Positions 9,454 to 19,708 of a stretch of DNA of 64,000 nucleotides are shown here, one piece after another (within the stretch, counting starts at the first letter, position 1; each line of letters starts with the position of its first letter). Where the stretch lies: assembly GCA_019116245.1 (NCBI GenBank), contig DXCC01000015.1, forward strand, positions 1-64,000, in the 5' to 3' direction. Both the position numbers and the translations under genes were made by a program. Below the pieces are notes generated by a model, which saw only the letters and a program-made list of their open reading frames with translations, made no database searches and was not told the DNA's origin. Source of the stretch: Candidatus Tidjanibacter faecipullorum (lineage in GTDB: Bacteria; Bacteroidota; Bacteroidia; Bacteroidales; Rikenellaceae).

Positions 9454-10050
9454 TCAGAACTTGTAGATCACGCTGAAGGTCAGACCGCCCAGATTGAAGA
9501 TATTGTCGCCATCGACCCCGATGTTGAAGGCATTGGAACTGGTCTTTACCCCCTCCGTATCCGTTCCGGTGTACTGGTAACCGAAGCGGAACAGGTCGAT
9601 CGTGGTCTCCAGGCCCCAATGCTCGTTGATGTCAAACGCTACGACCGGCTCGATACCCAGGCCGAAGCCGAAGCCGGACTGCTTGGGCGCTTCAGAGGTA
9701 CCGAACGTGCTGAACTCGATCGATGCCTCGGCTGCGAAAGCGAAACGGCCGAGTCGGGCAAAGTTATAACGGGCATACGGAGCAATCATGAAGCTGGTTC
9801 CCTTCTGGGCACCCCACGAGCCGTACGTACCGGTCGTCAGGCCGAGTTTCACACCGGCCAGCCAGTTGTCGTTGATGATGTAGCCGACACGGGGCGTAAA
9901 GGTAAACTGCGTCCGTTTGTTAACCACCTGTCCATTGTTGTTCTTGCTGTTGCTCGTACCGAAACCGATACCGCCGCCGACATACCACTGTGCATGAGCC
10001 GCCCCTGCGGTCATGACCAACATAACCAGAGCAATGAAAAATTTCTTCAT
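9454..10050 (-). CDS. Small outer-membrane beta-barrel protein
   Basis: A 198-residue exported protein. The first 20 residues form a typical signal peptide (MKKFFIALVMLVMTAGAAHA, cleavage before QWY). The rest alternates hydrophobic and polar residues, is rich in glycine and aromatics (VGGGIGFGTS, GYIINDNWLAGVKLG), and ends in IYKF with a terminal phenylalanine, as expected for insertion by the BAM complex. It resembles the OmpX/OmpW-like porin families common in Bacteroidales; the specific role is unknown. It is a single gene with its own terminator. Confidence 0.82.
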   Translation of the reverse strand: MKKFFIALVMLVMTAGAAHAQWYVGGGIGFGTSNSKNNNGQVVNKRTQFTFTPRVGYIINDNWLAGVKLGLTTGTYGSWGAQKGTSFMIAPYARYNFARLGRFAFAAEASIEFSTFGTSEAPKQSGFGFGLGIEPVVAFDINEHWGLETTIDLFRFGYQYTGTDTEGVKTSSNAFNIGVDGDNIFNLGGLTFSVIYKF

Positions 10051-10188
10051 AATATAAATGTTTTTTTAGGTTGTTTCCATTTCATCTGCAAAATCCATGC
10101 CACAATCAGCCCATCCCATGACAAAATCCCGGACCTCCGCGTTCCGCCACACGACCGATCGGACAAACAAACTTCACGCCGCCGGAAT

Positions 10189-10219
10189 TTTGCCGTTCGG
10201 AAAATAAAAACTATCTTTG
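10189..10219 (+). promoter_or_regulatory. rplS promoter, Bacteroidetes type
   Basis: TTTG (10189-10192), a 19-nt spacer and TATCTTTG (10212-10219) give a perfect match to the Bacteroidetes consensus. A leader of about 70 bases precedes the rplS start. Confidence 0.8.
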
Positions 10220-10298
10220 CGGCCTGAGCGTCAGGAATCTCTTATGAGAACACAGGAGTCCGTAATATTCCGCGCATAAACGTTAACGTAACAACACA

Positions 10299-10673
10299 AT
10301 GGACAATCTGATCAAAATCGCACAGGATGCGATGTGGACCAAGAAAGAGGTGCCCTCTTTCAAAAGCGGCGACACGATCACCGTATCCTACCGTATCATC
10401 GAGGGTAACAAGGAGCGCGTGCAGAGCTTCCGCGGTGTCGTAATCCAAATCAAGGGCCGCGGCATCACCAAGATGTTCACCATCCGCAAAATTTCGAACG
10501 GCGTCGGCGTAGAACGCATCTTCCCGCTCTACTCGCCGCACATCGACAGCATCGAGGTAAACAAGGTGGGTGTCGTTCGTCGTGCCCGTATCTACTACCT
10601 GCGCGACCTCACCGGCAAAAAAGCCCGCATCAAAGAGAAACAGCGTTACACCGCCACCTCCGGCAAGGAATAA
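10299..10673 (+). CDS. rplS: 50S ribosomal protein L19
   Basis: L19, 124 residues, a large-subunit protein at the interface with the 30S subunit. The family pattern is clear: [74 protein letters not shown]. It is a short tail longer than the E. coli protein, ending TATSGKE. It is monocistronic here, with its own promoter and terminator, rather than in the rpsP-rimM-trmD-rplS operon of proteobacteria. Confidence 0.98.
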   Translation: MDNLIKIAQDAMWTKKEVPSFKSGDTITVSYRIIEGNKERVQSFRGVVIQIKGRGITKMFTIRKISNGVGVERIFPLYSPHIDSIEVNKVGVVRRARIYYLRDLTGKKARIKEKQRYTATSGKE

Positions 10674-10700
10674 GCCGACGGCCGTACACGCCATACCCGA

Positions 10701-10733
10701 ACATGCCGCAACCGGAGTTGCGGCATGTTTTTT
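10701..10733 (+). terminator. Rho-independent terminator after rplS
   Basis: The stem ACATGCCGCAA / TTGCGGCATGT with a 6-nt loop is followed by an uninterrupted T-run. Confidence 0.9.
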
Positions 10734-10799
10734 ATACCCGGTTCGCCGCGCGGGGCATGTTTTTGCGCCGATCCGTACCGGCATGTCGGACGGTTTCGT

Positions 10800-10807
10800 T
10801 ATATTTG
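10800..10807 (+). promoter_or_regulatory. Putative -7 box of the two-component operon
   Basis: TATATTTG matches TAnnTTTG 24 bases before the kinase start; no -33 box is found at the normal spacing. Confidence 0.5.
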
Positions 10808-10831
10808 CTTATCTATTGACATTCCGAAGCC

Positions 10832-11809
10832 ATGGTACTCAAGACACTGCTCATCATCTCCATTATTCTGCAACTCATCGCCGCCATCATTGCGATCCGA
10901 CTCACCCGCGCCACGAAATACAATGTCGCCTGGATGCTCTTCTCGTTCGCCCTGCTGATGATGTGCATGTTCCGGCTCCACGAATTCATGCAGGTCACCG
11001 TGGGCCGCGAATGGAGACTGCCCCCCTATTTCATGGCATGGGCCGGCGTCATCACTTCCCTCTGCCTGGCCGTCGGACTCTTCTACATCAACAAGATCAT
11101 CACCTCCGTCCGGCGCCTCAACTACCAGCGCAAGCTGACCGAGCGCCGCATTCTGAATACCGTGCTCCGCACCGAAGAGAAAGAGCGACTCCACTTCTCC
11201 AAGGAGCTGCACGACGGGCTGGGTCCCCTGCTCTCCTCGGCCAAGATGTCCCTCGGCGAACTCTCCAAAAGCTGCACCTCCCAGGAGGATGCCCAGCTGA
11301 TCGCCAATACCTCCTACGTCATTGAGGAGGCCATCCGCAGCATCCGCGAAATATCGAACAAGCTCAGCCCCCACACGCTCAACACGTTCGGCCTGGCCAA
11401 GGCGGTCGGCAGCTTCATCAACACCACCCTCTCGATCAACGCCAAGCGGGGCATCGCCATCGACTTCCGGACCAACCTGCGCACCGAGCGCTTCGACCCG
11501 AACATCGAGGTCATTCTCTACCGCGTCATCGGCGAACTGGTTTCCAACAGTCTGAAACATTCGGGCGCCACCCAGCTGACCCTCGACATGCAATATGCCG
11601 ACGACACGATCACCATCGACTACGCCGACAACGGCAAGGGCTTCGATCCGGAAGCCGTGATCGACACCGGCATGGGCCTCTCGAACATCACCTCCCGCAT
11701 CCAGTCGCTCAAGGGGACTATCTCGATCGAAAGCGCCCGCACGCAGGGCATGCATGCCCACATCAGCGTCAACGTGAAACACACCGATGAACGCGCCAAA
11801 AAGTTATAG
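10832..11809 (+). CDS. Sensor histidine kinase, HisKA_3 (NarX/DegS) type
   Basis: A 325-residue membrane histidine kinase. Three hydrophobic segments (about residues 4-24, 33-50 and 67-88) are followed by a dimerisation/phosphoacceptor region with the H-box HFSKELHDGLGPLLSS, and a HATPase_c domain with the N-box ELVSNSLKHSGA and G-box DNGKGF and GMGLSNI. There is no extracytoplasmic domain to speak of, so the signal is probably sensed in the membrane or by a partner. The response regulator gene overlaps its 3' end by 23 bases, so the two are translationally coupled. Confidence 0.92.
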   Translation: MVLKTLLIISIILQLIAAIIAIRLTRATKYNVAWMLFSFALLMMCMFRLHEFMQVTVGREWRLPPYFMAWAGVITSLCLAVGLFYINKIITSVRRLNYQRKLTERRILNTVLRTEEKERLHFSKELHDGLGPLLSSAKMSLGELSKSCTSQEDAQLIANTSYVIEEAIRSIREISNKLSPHTLNTFGLAKAVGSFINTTLSINAKRGIAIDFRTNLRTERFDPNIEVILYRVIGELVSNSLKHSGATQLTLDMQYADDTITIDYADNGKGFDPEAVIDTGMGLSNITSRIQSLKGTISIESARTQGMHAHISVNVKHTDERAKKL

Positions 11810-12437
11810 GATCCTGCTGGCCGACGACCACGCCCTGTTCCTGTCGGGACTGAGCGGCCTGCTGGCCCGACGGCCGGAATGCGAGGTAGTCGGTACGGCC
11901 GCCAACGGGGCGGAGTGTCTCGAACTGATCCGCACCGTTCCCCACGACGTGGTGCTGATGGACATCGACATGCCCGTCATGGACGGCATCGAAGCCACCG
12001 AACGCGCGCTGGCCGAACACCCCGACGAAAAGATCATCACCCTCTCCATGCATGCCGAGGAGACCTTCTATTTCCGCATGGTGGAGGCCGGAGCCAAAGG
12101 TTTCATCCTGAAAAGTGCCGATCTGGACGAAGTGGTGGCCGCCATCCACGTCGTCTGCGAAGGAGGCAGCTTCTTTTCGCAGGAGTTGCTGCAGCACTTG
12201 GTCGGCAGCCTGAAGACCTCGCGGCACGACCAGCCCGAGGAACTGCTCTCGGACCGGGAGAAGGAGATCCTGCTGCTCATCTGCAAGGGACTCTCCAACC
12301 AGGAGATCGGCGACCGGCTTTTCATCTCCAAACGCACGGTGGACAAGCACCGCGCCAACATCCTCGAAAAAACCGGATGCAAGAATACGGCCAATCTGGT
12401 CGTCTGGGCCATCAAGAACAGCGTGGTGGCCATCTGA
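11787..12437 (+). CDS. LuxR/NarL-family response regulator
   Basis: A 216-residue DNA-binding response regulator. The receiver domain covers about residues 7-125, with the acidic pair ADDH, the phosphorylation site in VLMDIDMPVMDG, and the conserved lysine in FILKSADLDEV. A LuxR-type helix-turn-helix follows (LSDREKEILLLICKGLSNQEIG, then ISKRTVDKHRANI). It is the expected partner of the overlapping HisKA_3 kinase. The lipoprotein gene downstream has its own -7 box, so it may be a target or just a neighbour. Confidence 0.94.
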   Translation: MNAPKSYRILLADDHALFLSGLSGLLARRPECEVVGTAANGAECLELIRTVPHDVVLMDIDMPVMDGIEATERALAEHPDEKIITLSMHAEETFYFRMVEAGAKGFILKSADLDEVVAAIHVVCEGGSFFSQELLQHLVGSLKTSRHDQPEELLSDREKEILLLICKGLSNQEIGDRLFISKRTVDKHRANILEKTGCKNTANLVVWAIKNSVVAI

Positions 12438-12515
12438 ACCGACGCCGCAAAAAAACAGAACACCGTTTGGAAAAATCATATATATTTGCGCCGAAAAACT
12501 TAAAACAAATACATT

Positions 12516-12884
12516 ATGAAAAGAACTCTTACGTTTGCTTTGGGCATGCTCTGCACGTTCGCTCTGCTCTTCGGTGCAACCTCCTGCAAGGAAGTCGTAC
12601 GCAGTGGCCACTATGTAACGACGGGTACAACAAGCCCCAACATGGCAGCCAACATATTCGTACAGAGCGCAGTAACAGCCGCCATTCAGGAATACAACAC
12701 CACCGAAATGGCTGAACTTCGTACCGATGAGGACGCCACCAGCGTATTCCGGAAATTCGTCTCCGAGACCAAAACGAAAATCGAAGCCATGGCTCTGCCT
12801 ACGCTCGACGATACGTGGGTTGATCTGAATCTGATGAATCTGAGCGAAGAGATCGTAGCCACGGAGCGCCTCACGATCGAATAA
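12516..12884 (+). CDS. Small putative lipoprotein, function unknown
   Basis: A 122-residue protein with a lipoprotein signal: charged start MKRT, a hydrophobic core, and a lipobox ending in the cysteine of FGATSCKEV at about residue 24. The mature part is acidic and threonine-rich with no motif I recognise. A TATATTTG box (12481-12488) sits 27 bases upstream, and a strong hairpin terminator follows. Its place behind the two-component operon suggests, without proving, a link to that signalling system. Confidence 0.75.
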   Translation: MKRTLTFALGMLCTFALLFGATSCKEVVRSGHYVTTGTTSPNMAANIFVQSAVTAAIQEYNTTEMAELRTDEDATSVFRKFVSETKTKIEAMALPTLDDTWVDLNLMNLSEEIVATERLTIE

Positions 12885-12901
12885 GACACACCCTGATTAT
12901 T

Positions 12902-12932
12902 AAAAAAGGCCCGGCAATACCGGGCCTTTTTT
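12902..12932. terminator. Bidirectional terminator between lipoprotein gene and pgk
   Basis: AAAAAAGGCCCGG / CCGGGCCTTTTTT around a 5-nt loop gives T-runs on both strands, so it can end both convergent transcripts. Confidence 0.92.
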
Positions 12933-12952
12933 AATAATATTTAACAACTCCG

Positions 12953-14212
12953 CTATTTGCGGATCGCAGCCACACCGGGCAGCTCGATGCCCTCCATGTA
13001 TTCGAGCAGGGCGCCGCCGCCGGTCGATACATAGCTGACCTTGTCGGCCAGACCGAACTTGTTGACCGCAGCCACGGAATCGCCGCCGCCGACCAGCGAA
13101 TAGGCGCCGTGGGCCGTAGCCTCCACAATCGCATCGGCCACCGCACGGGTACCCGTCGCAAACTTGTCGATCTCGAACACGCCGACCGGGCCGTTCCACA
13201 GAATCGTCTTGGCCGAAAGAATCACCTCGCGGAACGAACGCTTCGCCTCCTCGCCGATGTCCACACCTTCCCAGCCGTCGGGAATGTCATTGGAGGGTGC
13301 CTGCCGCGTGTTGGCATGCTCGCTGAAATCGTCGGCAATCAACGCATCTTGAGCCAGCACCAGTTCGATGCCCTTTGCCTTGGCCTTCTCCAGAATGGCG
13401 CGGGCCGTGTCAAACTGATCGGGTTCGCAGATCGAACGGCCAACCTTGCCTCCCTGGGCCGCCATGAACGTATAGGTCATGCCGCCGCCGAGAATCAGTT
13501 TGTCCACCTTGTCCATCAGCCGCTCGATGATGGTGATCTTGGTCGATACCTTCGAGCCGCCGAGAATGGCCAGAAAGGGACGCTGCGGTGCATCCAGCAC
13601 CTTGTCAATGGCTTTCAGCTCATTCTCCATCACATAGCCGAACATCTTGTCGTTCGGAAAGAGATCGGCGATCAGCGCCGTGGAGGCATGTGCGCGGTGC
13701 GCGGTGCCGAAGGCATCGTTGATATAGACATCGGCATACGAGGCCAGCTTCTTGACGAACTCCTTCTGGGAAGCCTTGACCGCCTTCTTGGCCGCACTCT
13801 TCTCCTCCTCGGAGGCATCTTCGGCCAGTCCGCGGGGCTTGCCCTCCTCTTCGGCATAGAAACGGAGATTCTCCAGCATCATCACCTCGCCGGGCTTCAG
13901 TTCGCGCGCCATGCGGGCAGCCTCCTCACCCATGCAGTCGCCGGCAAAGAGCACCTTGCAGCCGAGCGCCTGCTCGACGGCCGGCACGATCTGCCGCAGC
14001 GAATATTTCATGTCGTTGTTTTTCTTGGGACGGCCGAGGTGGGACATCAGGATCACGGAGCCGCCGCCCTCCAGCACCTTGCGGATGGTGGGCACCGCAG
14101 CCCGGATACGGGTCATGTCGGTCACGTTGCCCTGCTCGTCCAGCGGCACGTTGAAGTCCACACGGATGATGGCCCGCTTGCCGCGGAAATCGTAATTGTC
14201 GATCGTATTCAT
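12953..14212 (-). CDS. pgk: Phosphoglycerate kinase
   Basis: PGK, 419 residues, converts 1,3-bisphosphoglycerate and ADP to 3-phosphoglycerate and ATP in glycolysis. Signatures include RVDFNVPLD at the N-terminus, the basic substrate patch LMSHLGRPK, the nucleotide site GGSKVSTKI, and GGGDSVAAV near the C-terminus. The start [20 protein letters not shown] at 14212 is chosen; the open frame continues far upstream, antisense to kbl, but that part is not real protein. The promoter is upstream and the bidirectional terminator lies at 12902. Confidence 0.97.
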   Translation of the reverse strand: MNTIDNYDFRGKRAIIRVDFNVPLDEQGNVTDMTRIRAAVPTIRKVLEGGGSVILMSHLGRPKKNNDMKYSLRQIVPAVEQALGCKVLFAGDCMGEEAARMARELKPGEVMMLENLRFYAEEEGKPRGLAEDASEEEKSAAKKAVKASQKEFVKKLASYADVYINDAFGTAHRAHASTALIADLFPNDKMFGYVMENELKAIDKVLDAPQRPFLAILGGSKVSTKITIIERLMDKVDKLILGGGMTYTFMAAQGGKVGRSICEPDQFDTARAILEKAKAKGIELVLAQDALIADDFSEHANTRQAPSNDIPDGWEGVDIGEEAKRSFREVILSAKTILWNGPVGVFEIDKFATGTRAVADAIVEATAHGAYSLVGGGDSVAAVNKFGLADKVSYVSTGGGALLEYMEGIELPGVAAIRK

Positions 14213-14279
14213 AACTATTTTTTGAAGTTTTGGTGGTTCAAACCGGTTCGGAGCCCCCCTTCCGGGCGGTCCGTCATAA

Positions 14280-14311
14280 CAAAGATAGGGAAGAGTCCGC
14301 CATTTCCCCAA
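14280..14311 (-). promoter_or_regulatory. pgk promoter
   Basis: The minus strand reads TTG (14311-14309), 21 nt, TATCTTTG (14287-14280), 68 bases before the pgk start. Confidence 0.6.
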
Positions 14312-14411
14312 CGAATTGCCGGTATTGTGTGTGAAAAAATCATCACCCGCCCGCAAACCCCTTCGAGAAGGCGCGACAGGCAAAAAAACACATACTTTCT
14401 GGTAGGGTTTA

Positions 14412-14442
14412 TTGGAAATTTGGCGCAGATGCGCTATTTTTG
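14412..14442 (+). promoter_or_regulatory. kbl promoter
   Basis: TTG (14412-14414), a 20-nt spacer and TATTTTTG (14435-14442) fit the Bacteroidetes pattern, 56 bases before kbl. Confidence 0.6.
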
Positions 14443-14497
14443 CTAATACTCTGTAAGCGAAAAGAGCACGAAAAGTTCCAAACAAACAAATACAGTC

Positions 14498-15688
14498 ATG
14501 TACGGAAAAATCAAAGAATTCCTGCAGCAGGAGCTTGCAGGTACCAAAGAGGCCGGCCTCTACAAGGAGGAGCGGATCATCACCTCGCCCCAGCGGGCGG
14601 AGATCCAGGTCGGCGGGGAGAAACAGGTGCTGAACTTCTGCGCCAACAACTACCTCGGCCTGTCCGACAACCCCCGACTCATTGAAGCCGCCAAGAAAGC
14701 CATGGATGCGCGCGGTTACGGTATGTCGTCCGTACGTTTCATCTGCGGTACGCAGGACATCCACAAGGAGCTGGAGAAAGCCATCGCCGACTACTTCGGC
14801 ACGGAGGACACGATTCTCTACGCTGCCTGCTTCGATGCCAACGGCGGTGTTTTCGAGCCGCTGCTCAACGATCAGGACGCCATCATCTCCGACTCGCTGA
14901 ACCACGCTTCGATCATCGACGGCGTGCGTCTGTGCAAGGCCGTACGCTACCGCTACGCCAACGCCGACATGGAGGATCTGGAGAAACAGCTCAAGCTGGC
15001 CCAGGCTCAGCGCTTCCGCATCATCGTGACGGACGGTGTCTTCTCGATGGACGGCAACGTGGCTCCGATGGACAAGATCATCGAACTGGCCAACAAGTAC
15101 GACGCCATGGTCATGGTGGACGAGTGCCACTCGGCCGGCGTGGTCGGCAAGACGGGCCGCGGCGTAACCGAACTCTACAACGTACGCGGTCAGGTGGACA
15201 TCATCACCGGTACGCTGGGCAAAGCCTTCGGCGGTGCGATCGGCGGTTTCACCACGGGTCGCAAGGAGATCATCGAACTGCTCCGTCAGCGTTCGCGTCC
15301 CTACCTGTTCTCGAACTCGCTTCCGCCTGCCGTTGTCGGCGCCAGCCTCGAGGTCTTCAAGATGCTCAAGGAGTCGGATGCACTGCATGACAAGCTCGTC
15401 GAGAACGTGGAGTACTTCCGCGAGAAGATGATCGCCGCCGGTTTCGACATCAAACCGACCCGTTCGGCTATCTGCGCCGTGATGCTCTACGACGCTCCGC
15501 TGTCGCAGGTATTCGCCAAGAAGCTGCTCGACGAGGGCATCTACGTAACGGGCTTCTACTATCCGGTCGTTCCGAAAGGCCAGGCCCGTATCCGCGTACA
15601 GGTTTCGGCAGGCCACAGCCGCGAGAACCTCGACAAGTGCGTAACGGCATTCGTCAAGGTCGGCAAAGAGCTCGGCGTACTGAAATAG
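14498..15688 (+). CDS. kbl: Glycine C-acetyltransferase (2-amino-3-ketobutyrate CoA ligase)
   Basis: Kbl, 396 residues, a PLP enzyme of the alpha-oxoamine synthase family that links glycine and acetyl-CoA to 2-amino-3-ketobutyrate in threonine metabolism. The protein follows E. coli Kbl closely: [64 protein letters not shown], and the PLP-lysine motif [11 protein letters not shown]. The match to Kbl is much closer than to serine palmitoyltransferase, a related enzyme in this phylum. No threonine dehydrogenase gene is adjacent. It is a single gene with its own terminator. Confidence 0.95.
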   Translation: MYGKIKEFLQQELAGTKEAGLYKEERIITSPQRAEIQVGGEKQVLNFCANNYLGLSDNPRLIEAAKKAMDARGYGMSSVRFICGTQDIHKELEKAIADYFGTEDTILYAACFDANGGVFEPLLNDQDAIISDSLNHASIIDGVRLCKAVRYRYANADMEDLEKQLKLAQAQRFRIIVTDGVFSMDGNVAPMDKIIELANKYDAMVMVDECHSAGVVGKTGRGVTELYNVRGQVDIITGTLGKAFGGAIGGFTTGRKEIIELLRQRSRPYLFSNSLPPAVVGASLEVFKMLKESDALHDKLVENVEYFREKMIAAGFDIKPTRSAICAVMLYDAPLSQVFAKKLLDEGIYVTGFYYPVVPKGQARIRVQVSAGHSRENLDKCVTAFVKVGKELGVLK

Positions 15689-15713
15689 TCCCTTCGCGGG
15701 CAACCGTGCAACG

Positions 15714-15748
15714 AATCATTCCCGCCCGCACAGGCGGGAATGATTTTT
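15714..15748 (+). terminator. Rho-independent terminator after kbl
   Basis: The stem AATCATTCCCGCC / GGCGGGAATGATT with a 6-nt loop is followed by T. Confidence 0.88.
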
Positions 15749-15831
15749 ACAACCATTACCCTCGCGCGGCAGACCGACACCCCGGTGTCGCCGCCTCCGC
15801 CGTCGCGCGCCCATAACAAGACAAACTGGCC

Positions 15832-16308
15832 ATGGCAAAAGCAGTTCTCGATGCCATCGATCGCAAGATCCTGCAGCATCTTATCCGAAATGCGCGCATG
15901 CCGTTTCTGGAGATCGCCCGCGAGTGCGGCATCTCCGGAGCAGCCATCCACCAGCGTGTCCGCAAGCTCGATGCCATGGGCATCATCCTCGGATCGCGAC
16001 TGGAAATCGACCCCAAGAAGCTGGGCTTCGACGTCTGTGCGCTGATCGGCGTACGGGTTTCCGATCCGTCGAAATACGACCGGACCGTGGAGATCTTCAA
16101 GAGCATTCCGGAGATCGTGGAGTGCCACTTCATCACGGGTGAATACAACATGATGCTCAAGGTCTACTGTCTGGACAACGAGCACCTCATGCGGGTGCTG
16201 TTCGAGAAGATCCTCACCATCGACGGCGTACTGAAGACCGAAACGTTCCTCTCGCTCGTCCAGTCGTTCAGCCGGCCGATCGACGTCAAATACCTTGAAG
16301 AAGAGTAA
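15832..16308 (+). CDS. Lrp/AsnC family transcriptional regulator
   Basis: A 158-residue regulator. The N-terminal helix-turn-helix (LDAIDRKILQHLIRNARMPF, then GISGAAIHQRVRKL) is followed by the RAM/AsnC ligand-binding domain (about residues 70-150: GVRVSDPSKYDRTVEIF, HFITGEYNMMLKVYC). Such proteins sense amino acids and act as octamers. The ligand cannot be read from the sequence. The queD-like gene starts 10 bases after its stop, so the two form an operon; kbl upstream is a possible target but has its own terminator. Confidence 0.92.
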   Translation: MAKAVLDAIDRKILQHLIRNARMPFLEIARECGISGAAIHQRVRKLDAMGIILGSRLEIDPKKLGFDVCALIGVRVSDPSKYDRTVEIFKSIPEIVECHFITGEYNMMLKVYCLDNEHLMRVLFEKILTIDGVLKTETFLSLVQSFSRPIDVKYLEEE

Positions 16309-16318
16309 AAACCGTCCC

Positions 16319-16771
16319 ATGAGTTACATCAGAGTCACCAAAGAGTTCTCGTTCGAGATGGCGCACGTGCTGGAGGGCTACGACGGGCCGTGCCGCGAAA
16401 TCCACGGCCACTCCTACCGGCTGTTCGTCACCGTGGCGGGCACCCCCTGCGACGATCCCGCCAACCCGAAATACGGCATGGTGATCGACTTCGGCATCCT
16501 GAAGCGCATCGTCGGCCGCCTGATCGTCGATGTGTACGACCACAGCCTGCTGATGCGCCGCACGGACGACAACCGGGAACTGACCGCCCTGCTGGGCAAA
16601 CGCTTCGAGAAGATGCGGGCCGTCGATTTCCAACCCACCTGCGAGAATCTGGTCGCCCACTTCGCCGCACTGATCGCGCCCGAACTGCCGGCCGGCGTCA
16701 CGCTCTTCTCGCTTCGTCTGCACGAAACGGCCACCTCGTTTGCCGAGTGGTTCGCTTCGGACAACCGCTAA
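16319..16771 (+). CDS. queD: 6-carboxy-5,6,7,8-tetrahydropterin synthase / 6-pyruvoyl-tetrahydropterin synthase
   Basis: A 150-residue member of the PTPS/QueD family, which makes a tetrahydropterin used in queuosine biosynthesis in bacteria. Zinc ligands are the His of FEMAHVLEG and the HGH in REIHGHSY; the catalytic cysteine fits GPCRE. Further family motifs are YDHSLL and LHETATSFAEW. The ATG at 16319 is chosen because it begins MSYIRVTKEFSFEMAH; an upstream in-frame start would overlap the Lrp gene. Other queuosine genes are not in the window, so QueD versus a generic PTPS is inferred. Confidence 0.9.
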   Translation: MSYIRVTKEFSFEMAHVLEGYDGPCREIHGHSYRLFVTVAGTPCDDPANPKYGMVIDFGILKRIVGRLIVDVYDHSLLMRRTDDNRELTALLGKRFEKMRAVDFQPTCENLVAHFAALIAPELPAGVTLFSLRLHETATSFAEWFASDNR

Positions 16772-16786
16772 TCAACCGTCATACAG

Positions 16787-16816
16787 CCGGAGCGATTCGC
16801 CGCTCCGGTTTTTTTC
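16787..16816 (+). terminator. Rho-independent terminator after queD
   Basis: The stem CCGGAGCG / CGCTCCGG with a 6-nt loop is followed by seven T, 24 bases before polA. Confidence 0.85.
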
Positions 16817-16839
16817 ACCGTTCCAATCCGCACCCCGCC

Positions 16840-19686
16840 ATGGAGAGAATCTACCTGCTGGACGCCTATGCGCTGATCTACCGCTCCTACTATGCCTTTC
16901 TCGGCCGCCCGATGCGCAACCGGCAAGGCCTCAACACGTCGGCCATCTTCGGATTCACGAAGTTCCTGCGCGACATCATGCAGCGCGAGCAGCCCCGCTA
17001 CCTCGGCGTGGCCTTCGACCCGAAGGGCGGCACGTTCCGCAACGAACTCTTCGAGGCCTACAAGGCCAACCGGAGCGAAACGCCCGAGGACATCGTGGCG
17101 GCCGTTCCCTACATCAAGCGCCTCCTCGAAGCGCTACGCATCCCCTGCCTCGAGGTGGCCGGCTACGAAGCCGACGACGTGATCGGCACGCTCTCGGTGA
17201 AGGCGGCCCGGGCCGGATACGAAGTCTACATGGTCACCCCCGACAAGGATTTCGGCCAGTTGATCCAGCCGAACGTCTATATCTACAAGCAGCGCAAGAA
17301 CGGCGAAGGAGTTGAGATCGTGGGGTGCGAACGGCTGCGCGAACAGTACGGCATCGACGATCCGAAACTGGTCATCGACATCCTGGCCCTATGGGGCGAT
17401 GCGGCCGACAACATTCCGGGCGTTCCGGGCATCGGAGAGAAGACCGCCGTGAAACTGGTGAACGAATTCGGCCCGGTGGAATCCATTCTGGCCAACCTCG
17501 ACCGGCTGAAAGGCAAGCAGAAGGAGAATCTGACCGCCGGCCGCGACCAGCTGCTCCTCTCCAAACGGCTGGCGACCATCGAAACGGATGCCCCGGTGCC
17601 GTTCGATCCGCAGGCGCTGGCCGTGGAGGATCCCGACTGCGACGCCCTGCGGGCCCTCTATACAGAGCTCGATTTCGGCATGTTCCTGCGAGAGATGGAT
17701 GGCACCTCGCCGTTCCGCAAACCGGCGGATGCCCCGTCCAGGCAGCCGGCTGCCGCCCCGCGTACGAAAAACGCTTCCGCCGACCGCCCCGTGCAGCGCG
17801 ATCTGTTCAGTCCCGCCGCCGAAGCGGCCCCTGCCCCGCAGGAAGCGCTGCTCTTCGACGCCGAGGCCGGCGGTTACCACACGGTCGCCGACACCCCCCA
17901 CACCTACACGACCATCGATACACCCGAAGCGCTGCATGCGCTGGCCGACCGCCTGTCCCGTGCCGCGGAGTTCTGCTTCGACACCGAGACTTCGGGCATC
18001 GACTGCCACACCAGCCGCATCGTGGGCATTTCGTTTGCGCTGACCGAAGGGGAAGCCTGCTATGTGCCCGTTGCCGAGGGCGACCCGGACGGCGTGCTGG
18101 AAGCGCTGCGCCCCGCGCTGGAGAATGAACGCATCGCCAAGATCGGCCAGAACATCAAGTTCGACATTATGGCGCTGGCCGTGGCCGGCATCCGGGTGGC
18201 GGGATTCAAGTACGACACGATGATCCTCCACTACCTGCTCGACCCCGAATCGCGCCACGGCATGAACCACCTGGCCCGCTACTACCTCGACTATTCACCC
18301 ATCGAGATCGAGACCCTCATCGGACGCGGCAGCCGCCAGCTCACCATGGACAAGGTCCCCCTGGCCGCCATTTCCGAATATGGCGCCGAGGATTCCGACG
18401 TGACGCTGCGCCTGCGCAACGTACTCTGGCCGCTGATCGAGCAGCAGGGCTTCACCGACCTCTACCGCCGGATCGAGGAGCCGCTGATCGACGTGCTGGC
18501 CGACATCGAACTGACCGGCGTGAAGATCGACACAGCCCGGCTGGCCGACTACGGCCGCGAGCTGACCGCCCGCATGGCCGCCATTGAGGAGGAAATCCGC
18601 ACCATGACGGGGGTCCCCGATCTGAACATCAACTCTTCGCGCCAGCTGGGCATTGTTCTGTTCGAGCAGTTGCGCATCACCGACAAGCCCAAGCGCACGA
18701 AGACCAAACAATACAGCACCGACGAGGAGTACCTCGCCTCGCTGGCCGACCGCCATCCCGTGATCGACAAGATCCTCGAGTACCGCGGTCTGAAGAAACT
18801 GCTCTCGACCTACATCGAGGCGCTGCCCCAGCTGGTCAATCCCGTCACGGGGCGCATCCACACCTCGTTCAACCAGGCCGTCACGGCCACGGGACGCCTC
18901 TCGTCCACCAACCCCAACCTGCAGAACATCCCGATCCGCACCGAACAGGGACGGCAGATCCGGCGGGCGTTCATCCCCTCGGATGCCGACCACCTGATCT
19001 TCTCGGCCGACTACTCGCAGGTGGAGCTGCGGCTGATGGCCCACCTGAGCGGCGACGAGGCGCTGATCGAAGCTTTTCGCCACGGCGAGGACATTCATCG
19101 TGCCACGGCGGCCCGACTCTTCGGCGTGCCGCTCGAGGAGGTGACACCCGAACAGCGCCGCAAGGCCAAGACGGCCAACTTCGGCATCATCTACGGTATC
19201 TCCGCCTTCGGTCTGAAGCAGCGTATGGGCAACATCACCCTCGACGAGGCCCGCGCGATCATCGACGGCTACTTCCGGGCCTATCCGCAGGTAAAAGCCT
19301 ACATGGAGCGTGTAGTAGCCGATGCCCGGGAGAAGGGGTATGTGGAGACCATCTTCGGACGCCGCCGCTACCTGCCCGACATCCGCTCGGGCAACTCGGT
19401 GGTCCGCTCCCTGGCCGAGCGCAACGCCATCAACGCCCCGATTCAGGGCAGCGCGGCCGACATCATCAAAATTGCCATGATCCGCATCCACGACCGGTTC
19501 CGCGAGGAGGGTATCCGCTCGAAGGTGATCCTCCAGGTGCATGACGAACTGGTCATCGACCTGCTCCGCAGCGAGAGCGACCGGGTGACGGCAATCGTAC
19601 GCGACGCCATGGAGCACGCCGCCGACCTGCGCGTGGAGCTGATCGCCGAATGCGGCATCGGTGCCAACTGGCTCGAAGCCCATTAA
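16840..19686 (+). CDS. polA: DNA polymerase I
   Basis: Pol I, 948 residues, repairs gaps and removes RNA primers. The 5'-3' exonuclease domain is first ([35 protein letters not shown]). A variable linker with [10 protein letters not shown] follows around residues 295-345. The 3'-5' proofreading domain looks active: DTETSG with DxE, QNIKFD, and YGAEDSD. The polymerase domain has [26 protein letters not shown] and VHDELVID. The start at 16840 begins [16 protein letters not shown]; a longer open frame overlaps queD and is rejected. dtd follows after 22 bases. Confidence 0.97.
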   Translation: MERIYLLDAYALIYRSYYAFLGRPMRNRQGLNTSAIFGFTKFLRDIMQREQPRYLGVAFDPKGGTFRNELFEAYKANRSETPEDIVAAVPYIKRLLEALRIPCLEVAGYEADDVIGTLSVKAARAGYEVYMVTPDKDFGQLIQPNVYIYKQRKNGEGVEIVGCERLREQYGIDDPKLVIDILALWGDAADNIPGVPGIGEKTAVKLVNEFGPVESILANLDRLKGKQKENLTAGRDQLLLSKRLATIETDAPVPFDPQALAVEDPDCDALRALYTELDFGMFLREMDGTSPFRKPADAPSRQPAAAPRTKNASADRPVQRDLFSPAAEAAPAPQEALLFDAEAGGYHTVADTPHTYTTIDTPEALHALADRLSRAAEFCFDTETSGIDCHTSRIVGISFALTEGEACYVPVAEGDPDGVLEALRPALENERIAKIGQNIKFDIMALAVAGIRVAGFKYDTMILHYLLDPESRHGMNHLARYYLDYSPIEIETLIGRGSRQLTMDKVPLAAISEYGAEDSDVTLRLRNVLWPLIEQQGFTDLYRRIEEPLIDVLADIELTGVKIDTARLADYGRELTARMAAIEEEIRTMTGVPDLNINSSRQLGIVLFEQLRITDKPKRTKTKQYSTDEEYLASLADRHPVIDKILEYRGLKKLLSTYIEALPQLVNPVTGRIHTSFNQAVTATGRLSSTNPNLQNIPIRTEQGRQIRRAFIPSDADHLIFSADYSQVELRLMAHLSGDEALIEAFRHGEDIHRATAARLFGVPLEEVTPEQRRKAKTANFGIIYGISAFGLKQRMGNITLDEARAIIDGYFRAYPQVKAYMERVVADAREKGYVETIFGRRRYLPDIRSGNSVVRSLAERNAINAPIQGSAADIIKIAMIRIHDRFREEGIRSKVILQVHDELVIDLLRSESDRVTAIVRDAMEHAADLRVELIAECGIGANWLEAH

Positions 19687-19708
19687 CCGTTCCAACATCC
19701 AGACTGTC

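Noticed and set aside
12953-15703. A single 916-codon minus-strand frame covering pgk and the antisense of kbl
   Set aside because: Only the first part from 14212 downward is pgk; the rest lies antisense to kbl and has no protein-like character. The normal PGK start and a promoter are present.
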